From the NCBI GenBank assembly GCA_012510325.1, contig JAAZIG010000166.1, positions 1 to 10,599 on the forward strand: a DNA stretch of 10,599 nucleotides. The letters run 5' to 3'. How positions within the stretch are numbered: the first letter of the stretch is position 1; each line of letters starts with the position of its first letter. Below are positions 4,782-10,599 of the stretch, in pieces. The position numbers and the translations under genes were made by a program. The DNA is from Bacillota bacterium. Its GTDB lineage: Bacteria; Bacillota; Dethiobacteria; DTU022. Below the pieces are notes generated by a model. It did not search any database and was not told the DNA's origin. It saw nothing but the letters and a program-made list of their open reading frames with translations.

Positions 4782-6779
4782 TTGGTGCAATCGATCGACG
4801 AACTATCTGTAAATACCATACGTTTTCTGTCAGTGGATGCCATTGAGAAAGCAAAATCAGGCCATCCGGGGCTGCCCATGGGAGGGGCGGCGATGGCTTA
4901 TGCCCTCTGGTCGGGACATTTAAAACACGATCCGACCTCTCCGGACTGGCCCGACCGGGATCGGTTTGTTCTCTCCGCCGGACACGGTTCGATGCTGCTT
5001 TATGCGCTGCTGCATCTTTCCGGTTACGATCTATCCCTTGACGAGATTAAAGATTTCAGGCAGTGGGGCAGCCGGACTCCGGGGCATCCGGAATACGGGG
5101 TGACTCCCGGTGTTGAGGTGACCACCGGGCCCCTGGGGCAGGGATTTGCTGCTGCTGTAGGAATGGCTGTTGCGGAGACGCGGCTGGCGGCGGAATTTAA
5201 CCGGCCCGACTATCCTGTGGTAGACCACTATACTTATATTTACGCCGGTGACGGCTGCCTGATGGAGGGGATTGCCTCCGAGGCGGCATCGCTGGCTGGC
5301 CATCTCAAGCTGAACAAACTGATCTGCCTCTACGATGACAACAGGATCACCATCGACGGGGGCACCGAGATTACCTTTACCGAAGATGTGGGGAAGCGCT
5401 TTGAGTCGTACGGCTGGCAAGTGCTGAGAGTGGGGCAGGGCAACGATATCGCTGCGGTAAGCGAGGCGATTGGGGAAGCCCGGCGGAGCGATCGGCCCAC
5501 CCTGATCATGGTGCGCACGGAGATCGGCTACGGCTCGCCACAGAAGCAGGGCAAACCGGAATCGCACGGCGCCCCCCTGGGCGCCGAAGAGGTCCGCCGG
5601 ACCAAGGAAAACCTCGGCTGGCCCCTGGAGCCTTCTTTTCTGGTGCCTGACGAGGTCAGAGCGCATTTCAAGGATATGCAAAAAAAGCTGACTGCACAAA
5701 AAGAGTCGTGGGATCGGCTGATGACCGCTTATCGCCGTGAATTTCCGCAGCTCGGTGTGCAGTGGGATGCCTGGCACTCCCGCCGGCTGCCTGAAGAGCT
5801 GGAGAACGATCCGGCGCTGTGGGAATTTGAGCAGCCGGTGGCAACGCGGGTCGCTTCGAAAGAGGTGCTGCAGGTGCTGGCGAAACATCTGCCCAACCTC
5901 ATGGGCGGCTCGGCTGATCTGAAGGGTTCCACCGGAAGTTATCTCCAGGAGCGGGGTGATTTTCAGAAAGACAACCCCCGGGGTAATAATATCGCCTTCG
6001 GCGTGCGCGAGCATGCCATGGGCACGATTCTGTCCGGGATGGTCCTGCACGGCGGGCTGCGCCCCTTCGGCTCCACTTTTTTCGTTTTCTCCGATTATAT
6101 GAAACCTTCGCTCAGGCTGGCAGCGTTGATGGGCGCGCCGGCAATTTACGTTTTCACCCACGACAGCATCGCTGTTGGCGAAGACGGACCGACGCATCAG
6201 CCGGTGGAGCATCTGGCCACTCTGCGGGCCATTCCCAATCTCGATGTGCTCCGCCCGGCCGACGGCCGGGAGACGGCGGCGGCCTGGCTCCATGCGCTTA
6301 ACCGGACGGAGGGTCCCACGGCGCTGGTGCTGACGCGCCAGGGCCTGCCGCAGCTGCCGGAAAGCGGCCGGGGGGCATTCAAGGGGGCTTATATCGCTGC
6401 TCCGGAGAAAAACGGGCCCGCCGATCTGATCATTATCGCCAGCGGTTCCGAAGTTTCCCTTGCTCTTGAGGCTGCCGCCGTGCTTGAAAAGAAGGGCTGC
6501 TCTGTCCGCGTGGTCAGCATGGTCAGCTGGGAGCTTTTCGAGAGGCAGGAGGAGAGCTACCGGAAGGAGATCCTGCCGGAGGAGATCGAAAACCGCCTCG
6601 CTGTGGAGGCGGCTTCTCCGATGGGCTGGGAGCGTTACGCCGGTGCACGGGGCCGCATCGTCGGGCTGACCGGCTTCGGCGCTTCGGCGCCGGGTACTTT
6701 AGTAATGGAGCAGATGGGCTTCACCGTGGATAAGATCGTGCGCTTGGCTGAAGAGATGATCGCACAGCCCGGGGGCTAA
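4782..6779 (+). CDS. tkt: Transketolase
   Basis: A full-length 665-residue transketolase, the thiamine-diphosphate enzyme that moves two-carbon ketol units between sugar phosphates in the non-oxidative pentose phosphate pathway (cytoplasm). The N-terminal cofactor domain has SGHPG (26-30), SAGHGSMLLY (65-74), GHPEYG (101-106) and GPLGQG (116-121). The diphosphate-binding motif is GDG (156-158) to N187. The second domain carries VREHAMG, with the catalytic Glu at 410, and GEDGPTHQPVEH (466-477). A C-terminal domain runs from about 545. All expected active-site histidines (27, 68, 101, 262, 472) are present, so it should be active. The start is TTG 4782 or GTG 4785, both behind AGGGGTGA (4770-4777), and they differ by one residue. 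It is preceded by the repeat cluster and ends overlapping the convergent flavoprotein gene by 4 bp. Confidence 0.97.
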   Translation: MVQSIDELSVNTIRFLSVDAIEKAKSGHPGLPMGGAAMAYALWSGHLKHDPTSPDWPDRDRFVLSAGHGSMLLYALLHLSGYDLSLDEIKDFRQWGSRTPGHPEYGVTPGVEVTTGPLGQGFAAAVGMAVAETRLAAEFNRPDYPVVDHYTYIYAGDGCLMEGIASEAASLAGHLKLNKLICLYDDNRITIDGGTEITFTEDVGKRFESYGWQVLRVGQGNDIAAVSEAIGEARRSDRPTLIMVRTEIGYGSPQKQGKPESHGAPLGAEEVRRTKENLGWPLEPSFLVPDEVRAHFKDMQKKLTAQKESWDRLMTAYRREFPQLGVQWDAWHSRRLPEELENDPALWEFEQPVATRVASKEVLQVLAKHLPNLMGGSADLKGSTGSYLQERGDFQKDNPRGNNIAFGVREHAMGTILSGMVLHGGLRPFGSTFFVFSDYMKPSLRLAALMGAPAIYVFTHDSIAVGEDGPTHQPVEHLATLRAIPNLDVLRPADGRETAAAWLHALNRTEGPTALVLTRQGLPQLPESGRGAFKGAYIAAPEKNGPADLIIIASGSEVSLALEAAAVLEKKGCSVRVVSMVSWELFERQEESYRKEILPEEIENRLAVEAASPMGWERYAGARGRIVGLTGFGASAPGTLVMEQMGFTVDKIVRLAEEMIAQPGG

Positions 6780-7360
6780 AGCAGGTATCTGCTGACAAAT
6801 TCTTTTCCGGCGTCGTATGCCTTATCCAGCGCGGCGGGATCAGCGTTGATCTCGCCTTTGCGATCAAGACCCTGCAGGCTGAGGCTGCCGCCATAGTGAT
6901 AGTTGATGCTGTGAAAATAGACCTTGGCGATGGCCACCGCATTATCGGCAAAGTCGGGTCTTTGCAGGGCACCGGTGCTGATAATATAGCCTATTTTTTC
7001 ATCCTCCAGGCGGACAAAGGGTTTGTCGAGGCGGTACTTGGCCTGCCACCAGCTCTGGAAGCGGTCCATGAATATTTTTAGCTGTGCCGAAAGGGAGCCG
7101 AAATATATCGGTGTGGCCAGAACAAGGCCTTTCACAGCAGCCACTTTCTCATAAAGGGGCTGCATCTTGTCTTTGACCACACAGATTCCGTCCGCTTCGC
7201 AGAGTTCGCAGCCGCGGCAGGGTTCCAGCCGGAGTTCCTGAAGGCGGATCAGCTCTACGGTGATCCCGTTTTCCTCTGCTGCCCGGCAAAACGAACGCAG
7301 GGCCAGCTCACTGTTTCCGTTGCGGCGTGGGCTTGCTGAAATTGCCAGTATGTTGGACAT
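6776..7360 (-). CDS. Iron-sulfur flavoprotein (NADPH-dependent FMN reductase family)
   Basis: A 194-residue flavodoxin-fold protein. ISASPRRNGNSE (7-18) is the FMN-phosphate loop and ATPIYFGSLSAQLKIFMDR (82-100) the second flavin-contact region. Between them is CRGCELCEADGIC, with cysteines 48, 51, 54 and 60 (C-x2-C-x2-C-x5-C). This is the compact [4Fe-4S] motif of the iron-sulfur flavoprotein (Isf) family known from methanogens and anaerobic bacteria, which passes electrons between ferredoxin-like donors and small acceptors and has been linked to oxidative stress defence. The physiological partner here is unknown. The ATG at 7360 follows GGAGAGGTGATG. Its stop codon overlaps that of the convergent transketolase gene, leaving no room for a terminator between them. 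I found no convincing promoter upstream. Confidence 0.92.
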   Translation of the reverse strand: MSNILAISASPRRNGNSELALRSFCRAAEENGITVELIRLQELRLEPCRGCELCEADGICVVKDKMQPLYEKVAAVKGLVLATPIYFGSLSAQLKIFMDRFQSWWQAKYRLDKPFVRLEDEKIGYIISTGALQRPDFADNAVAIAKVYFHSINYHYGGSLSLQGLDRKGEINADPAALDKAYDAGKEFVSRYLL

Positions 7361-7544
7361 GTCATCACCTCTCCTATCTATTCAACCGTGGAGCGTTTAA
7401 CCCTGCCCTTCCCCCGATTTAGTTAGCCTAATTCGCCGGGAGCAAACAAAATGAGGATGGAGCGCAAAGGAATAAAATGAGCAGATAACGGGAGTATTCT
7501 GCCCCTAACCCCCTGCGAGAGAAGCAGGCGACAGTTGCAGATAC

Positions 7545-7574
7545 TTGCCAATAAAAACAAGATGGGATCATAAT
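7545..7574 (+). promoter_or_regulatory. Sigma-A-type promoter for the radical SAM gene leader
   Basis: TTGCCA (7545-7550), 18-bp spacer, CATAAT (7569-7574). Each box matches the consensus at five of six positions. The start would be near 7581, giving a leader of about 240 nt before the radical SAM start codon. Confidence 0.5.
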
Positions 7575-7587
7575 TACTTATTATCTG

Positions 7588-7697
7588 AAAGCGGAAGTGC
7601 ACCGCTTTTGTAAAGGCCGCTACAGGGGAATACTAAAGACAGTTCCTGTTAACGGCGGCATCGGCAACACTTCAAGGCCTTATTCTTTTATTTTTTC
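7588..7697 (+). promoter_or_regulatory. Candidate structured leader (attenuator-like) before the radical SAM gene
   Basis: Three pairings fit in the presumed leader. Hairpin A: AAAGCGG (7588-7594) with CCGCTTT (7602-7608), 7-nt loop, last stem bases plus one more T giving a T4 run. Closing stem B: AAGGCC (7613-7618) with GGCCTT (7676-7681), followed directly by a T-rich stretch (7682-7697). Inner stem C: ACAGG (7622-7626) with CCTGT (7645-7649). GCCGC (7616-7620) can instead pair with GCGGC (7655-7659), which competes with stem B. Mutually exclusive stems before a T-rich tract resemble an attenuator or riboswitch. I recognise no known class, and see no cobalamin B12-box. The rest of 7361-7823 shows no gene; 7698-7800 is AT-rich without clear signals. 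Confidence 0.35.
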
Positions 7698-7823
7698 CTC
7701 TCCTTTGATTCTATCCCAGTCTGCTCAATTGATCACCGACAAATCTTATTTCCATCGAGAACACTACTGGAATCATCTCTGCTATTACTGTTAACTCGAA
7801 GTGAAATGAGAGGAGTGCTCGTG

Positions 7824-9605
7824 ATGAAAAAGGTGGTTTTGATTGAGCCGAAGTCGCAGGAAGATCATGTCTACAAAACTGTGCAGATGCCCCGTTTGGG
7901 TCTGCCGCTCATGGGAGCGGCGCTGAAGGCGGCGGGATACCGGGTGGAGCTGTACTATGGGACCGGTGCCTCGCTGCCCTGGTCCTCAATTGTTTCCGCA
8001 GATTTTGTGGGGGTCTCGACAACTACGGCGACAAGCAGCGAGGCTTATCGCATTGCCGGTTATCTGCGTTCCCGCGGCCTGCCGGTGATAATCGGGGGAA
8101 TCCACGCTCACTTTTTACCGGATGAGGCCCTGCGCCATGCCGATTATGTGGTGCGGGGTGAAGCGGATCTGATCATCGTGCCGCTGATCCGCGCCCTCGA
8201 AGAGGGGCGGCTGCCCCGGGAGCTGCCCGGGGTGTCGTTCTGGGACGGTCAGGAGGCGGTGCACAACCCCTGCAGCGAGGTGCCGGTGGAGCTGGATCAG
8301 CTGCCCCTGCCCGATTTCTCACTGTTCAAAGGGAAGAAGGGCTTTCGCACCATCCCGGTGATGACCTCGCGCGGTTGTCCGTACAACTGCACCTTCTGCA
8401 GTGTTACCCTCATGTTCGGGCGCCGCTACCGCTTTCGCGATACGGAGAGCGTGCTGAACGAGCTGGCGGCGTACCGGGGGCGCAGCGTCTTTTTCTGTGA
8501 TGACAATTTTACGGCCAATCCTGCCCGCAGCAGAGAGCTTTTCCAGGGGATGATCGACCGGAAAACAGGGCTTAAGGGGTGGGGCGCCCAGATGCGGGTG
8601 GAGGCCTCCCGCGATCCGGAGATGCTCGAGCTGATGCGCCTCTCCGGGGGGAATATGGCCTTTGTCGGGCTGGAATCGATCAACCCGGAGACTCTGGCGG
8701 CGCTGAACAAGCAGCAGAGCCTTGCTGATGTCAGCGAATGTGTGCGCCGCTTCCATGAATACAAGATCCGGGTGCACGGGATGTTTGTTTTCGGAGGCGA
8801 GGGCGACACTGTTCAAACGATCCGCGATACCGTCGATTTTGCCCTCGACTCGCGCATTGACAGCGTCCAGTTTTTGATTCTGACGCCGCTGCCGGGAACT
8901 CCGCTGTATCATGATCTGGAAGCCCAGGGGCGGCTTCTGACCAAAGAATGGGAGCTGTACGACGGGCACCACGCTGTTTTTCAACCAAGCCGGCTCTCTG
9001 CGGAAGAGCTGCAGTGGGAGACCATTGCTGCCTTTAAAAGGTTTTACTCCCTCCGCAATATTTTCGGCAATGTCTTCCATACCGGTTGGGGCACCTCGCT
9101 GTACCGCTCCCTGGGCTGGTGGCTGACCCGCCATTTCGAGAGAAAGAACCGCTGGTACGACGGAGCTCTGAAGCAGCTTCAGGTGTCCGATCCCACACCG
9201 GTGGCTTTGCTCTTCAAGCGGATCGAGGCTGAGCGGAGGGAGGTGGCGGCAGAAAAAACGGCGTCGCTGCAGGTTTACCTCATTGAAAAGAAAGGGGTTC
9301 TGCACCTGCGCCTGCAGGGATTGATCAGCAGATTGAATCTGCGGGAGCTGGTCAAAACTGTGCGCGCCTATCTGCCCAGACGTTGTTTTCACCTGGTGAT
9401 CAACGTTGAGGGGCTGCGCTTCGCTTCATCCAGGGCTGCTGCCGCTTTTTTCCGCTTTCTGGAGCAACTGGGTGAGCGCACCCGCCGTCTGCAGGTGGTC
9501 GTGTCCGGCGATATGGATCCGACAGAAAGAAAAGAGCTGGCCGGTGAAAAGAAGCGGAGCAAAAGCAAACTGCCCCGCTTCGAGCTGGTTTTAAACAAAC
9601 GCTAA
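7824..9605 (+). CDS. B12-binding-type radical SAM protein with C-terminal STAS-like domain
   Basis: A 593-residue protein, numbered from ATG 7824. Residues 1-125 form a cobalamin-binding-type Rossmann domain (RLGLPLMGAALKAAGY, VGVSTTTATS, IIGGIHAHFLPDEAL, YVVRGEAD) without the DxHxxG cobalamin-ligand motif, as in the BchE/HpnJ-like group. The radical SAM core holds CPYNCTFC, with cysteines 185, 189 and 192 for the [4Fe-4S] cluster, then FFCDDNF, GLESINPETL and GMFVFGGEGDT (319-329). A helical region follows (390-475). Residues about 482-565 read like a STAS domain: GVLHLRLQGLISRLNLREL, then LVINVEGLRFASSRAAAAF and LQVVVSG. The substrate is unknown. The ATG at 7824 is preferred because AGGAG (7810-7814) lies nine bases upstream and overlaps the alternative start at 7806. 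It has its own leader and probably its own promoter. Confidence 0.88.
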   Translation: MKKVVLIEPKSQEDHVYKTVQMPRLGLPLMGAALKAAGYRVELYYGTGASLPWSSIVSADFVGVSTTTATSSEAYRIAGYLRSRGLPVIIGGIHAHFLPDEALRHADYVVRGEADLIIVPLIRALEEGRLPRELPGVSFWDGQEAVHNPCSEVPVELDQLPLPDFSLFKGKKGFRTIPVMTSRGCPYNCTFCSVTLMFGRRYRFRDTESVLNELAAYRGRSVFFCDDNFTANPARSRELFQGMIDRKTGLKGWGAQMRVEASRDPEMLELMRLSGGNMAFVGLESINPETLAALNKQQSLADVSECVRRFHEYKIRVHGMFVFGGEGDTVQTIRDTVDFALDSRIDSVQFLILTPLPGTPLYHDLEAQGRLLTKEWELYDGHHAVFQPSRLSAEELQWETIAAFKRFYSLRNIFGNVFHTGWGTSLYRSLGWWLTRHFERKNRWYDGALKQLQVSDPTPVALLFKRIEAERREVAAEKTASLQVYLIEKKGVLHLRLQGLISRLNLRELVKTVRAYLPRRCFHLVINVEGLRFASSRAAAAFFRFLEQLGERTRRLQVVVSGDMDPTERKELAGEKKRSKSKLPRFELVLNKR

Positions 9606-9725
9606 TTTTTGCACGCAAAAGAGCAGACGGGGCACGGCGCTGTGTCAGGAGGAGCTGCCTGGCCCGGGGTGAACCGGTCGGGTCCTGCGCCGGCTGCTGC
9701 GGGTGGCTCCTGTGGGGGGATGCTG

Positions 9726-10223
9726 ATGTCTTTCTATATTGCTGTTGTCGGAGGAACGCAGGATGATCCTGAAACCGCCCGGCTGGCGGAGGCGGTGGGA
9801 AGGGAGATCGCCGCGCGGGGCGGTGTGCTCATCTGCGGCGGCGGTGCCGGGGTGATGCGGGCCGCCTCCCGGGGGGCCCGGGAGCACGGCGGGGTCGTCC
9901 TGGGGATCCTTCCCGGAGGCGATCGCAGCGGGGGAAACCCTTATCTGAGCCTGGCGGTGGCAACCGGGCTCGGCGATGCGCGCAACGCGATCATTGCACG
10001 GACCGTCGATGCCATGATCGCTGTGGGCGGCGGGTACGGCACTCTTTCCGAGATCGCCCTGGCCCTGAAGATGGATAAACCGGTCGTTGCGCTGCAGAGC
10101 TGGAAAGTGGAGGCACCGGTGCAGCCCCACCGCCGGATCGCTCACTGTAGCACAGCGGAGGCGGCGGTGGAGACGGCCTGGCAAGCAGCCGCCGGTGAAG
10201 GTGAGGCCTTTGTTGACAACTGA
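9726..10223 (+). CDS. TIGR00725 family protein (LOG/SLOG-type Rossmann fold)
   Basis: A 165-residue protein matching the TIGR00725 family, about 160 residues long. YIAVVGG (4-10) opens the fold; GGGAGVMRAASRGA (38-51) is the nucleotide-binding loop; GLGDARN (81-87) and GGGYGTLSEIALAL (101-114) form the active-site-like region corresponding to the PGGxGTxxE motif of cytokinin-activating LOG enzymes and lysine decarboxylase-like proteins. LOG relatives cleave nucleoside monophosphates to base and ribose phosphate, but activity for this branch is not established. Start ATG 9726 sits five bases after G6A (9714-9720) and gives the family length. An upstream ATG at 9609 would add 39 low-complexity G/A/P residues unlike the family. 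It follows the radical SAM gene by 120 bp on the same strand with no terminator seen, so they may be co-transcribed. Confidence 0.9.
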   Translation: MSFYIAVVGGTQDDPETARLAEAVGREIAARGGVLICGGGAGVMRAASRGAREHGGVVLGILPGGDRSGGNPYLSLAVATGLGDARNAIIARTVDAMIAVGGGYGTLSEIALALKMDKPVVALQSWKVEAPVQPHRRIAHCSTAEAAVETAWQAAAGEGEAFVDN

Positions 10224-10228
10224 AATGG

Positions 10229-10245
10229 CCGCTGCCTGCGGTTTT
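10229..10245 (+). terminator. Weak terminator candidate after the TIGR00725-family gene
   Basis: CCGC (10229-10232) pairs with GCGG (10238-10241) around TGCCT, followed by four T. It starts five bases after the stop codon. The stem is only 4 bp, so this is weak. The rest of 10246-10342, between convergent genes, shows nothing clear. Confidence 0.25.
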
Positions 10246-10342
10246 GGGCGTGGCTCCTGATGCCTCTTCAGTGCAGGTTGGTGCCGGGTTCGGCAGGGCG
10301 GCCGGATGACCTCACTGGGATGAAGGCTCCGTTGGTTTTTTG

Positions 10343-10599
10343 CTAGAGCGAGGGGACCTTCTGTTTATGCTCTTTTTTCGGCAGCGGTTCCGGTGCGTAG
10401 AGCCGCCGCGAGTGAAAGCCGGTGTGGAGAAGCCGGTGGGCCTGCTCACTCCCCGGGTGGCCCAGGAAATCGCGGTAGAGCTGCAGCACTGCCGGGTTGC
10501 GGTGTGATTTGCGCTGCTCCATCTGGCGGTCCAGCTGGTACAAGCCGCTGCTGCGGCGGGAACGATGGGCGATCTGCTCGTTCCAGTCGTTCGTTTCGA
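10343..10599 (-). CDS. [FeFe]-hydrogenase, C-terminal fragment (small-subunit domain), partial
   Basis: The minus strand is open from the right edge to a TAG at 10345-10343, giving the last 84 residues of a longer protein. GLYQLDRQMEQRKSHRNP, then LYRDFLGHPGSEQAHRLLHT and an arginine pair match the iron-hydrogenase small-subunit domain (Fe_hyd_SSU) found at the C-terminus of group A [FeFe]-hydrogenases such as HndD-like or clostridial HydA enzymes. These make or oxidise H2 at the H-cluster. The cluster-binding cysteine motifs would lie beyond the window, so catalytic integrity and subtype cannot be judged. The tail after the domain (LYAPEPLPKKEHKQKVPSL) is lysine-rich. The gene converges on the TIGR00725-family gene. 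Confidence 0.88.
   Translation of the reverse strand, partial: ETNDWNEQIAHRSRRSSGLYQLDRQMEQRKSHRNPAVLQLYRDFLGHPGSEQAHRLLHTGFHSRRLYAPEPLPKKEHKQKVPSL

Noticed and set aside
4025..4879. Several minus-strand ORFs of 60-107 codons across the repeat region
   Set aside because: They are translations of repeat DNA (recurring FGLRPQDDKN from the dispersed element) and lack start signals.
5031..6293. 420-codon minus-strand ORF opposite transketolase
   Set aside because: It lies wholly within a clear full-length tkt gene; the open frame comes from GC-rich codon use and shows no domain.
7511..7525. Terminator hairpin CCTGC/GCAGG between the flavoprotein and radical SAM genes
   Set aside because: 5-bp stem with no T tract on either strand.
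7597..7794. 65-codon plus-strand ORF, possibly a leader peptide gene
   Set aside because: GTG start with no ribosome-binding site, no recognisable domain, AT-rich region; it overlaps the candidate leader structures.
7581..7823. Cobalamin riboswitch before the B12-type radical SAM gene
   Set aside because: No B12-box or recognisable conserved core was found, so only an unclassified leader is proposed.
8319..9392. 357-codon minus-strand ORF opposite the radical SAM gene
   Set aside because: It is a shadow of the radical SAM and helical domains on the other strand, with no family resemblance.

Overview
The window (about 10.6 kb, moderately GC-rich) looks like chromosome of an anaerobic, endospore-forming Firmicute of the Clostridia/Peptococcia type. 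The reasons are strong Shine-Dalgarno sites with frequent TTG and GTG starts, a YlmC/YmxH-family PRC-barrel protein known from sporeformers, a DUF1847 protein, an iron-sulfur flavoprotein, the C-terminus of an [FeFe]-hydrogenase at the right edge, and intergenic dispersed repeats of a kind common in such genomes. Genus cannot be fixed from the sequence alone. No phage, transposase, CRISPR, rRNA or tRNA gene was seen.

Layout. 1-276 is a 33-bp minisatellite cut by the left edge, followed by a C-rich tract and a candidate mother-cell (sigma-K-like) promoter. 422-2131 encodes a beta-helix protein fused to a cysteine-rich C-terminal domain and lacking a signal peptide; I infer a spore-surface protein. 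2289-2966 is a DUF1847 cysteine-rich protein. 3090-3667 is a compact unit: a promoter with two matching operators, a small two-helix membrane protein, an overlapping XRE/Cro-type regulator and an intrinsic terminator. 3738-3992 (minus) is the PRC-barrel protein, with its own promoter.

The 3993-4781 gap holds stacked repeats: a 123-137 bp direct repeat, copies of a 'TGTCATCCTGAG' dispersed element in both orientations, and four members of a hairpin family whose loop is conserved while the stem changes in a paired fashion. A fifth member lies at 3680-3710. 4782-6779 is a complete transketolase, ending tail-to-tail with a 4-bp overlap against a minus-strand [4Fe-4S] flavoprotein (6776-7360).

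7361-7823 is a gene-free, AT-rich divergent region with a good sigma-A-like promoter and a candidate structured leader in front of a cobalamin-binding-type radical SAM protein (7824-9605) that ends in a STAS-like domain. A TIGR00725/LOG-like nucleotide-binding-fold protein follows (9726-10223). The right edge carries the last 84 codons of an [FeFe]-hydrogenase on the minus strand.

How they work together: most genes look like separate short transcription units (pentose phosphate metabolism, redox flavoprotein, hydrogenase, unknown radical SAM chemistry, sporulation), not one pathway. The clearest local circuit is the membrane protein/XRE pair with its operators. The most unusual items are the covarying hairpin family, the radical SAM-STAS fusion with its leader, and the beta-helix protein with its sigma-K-like promoter.
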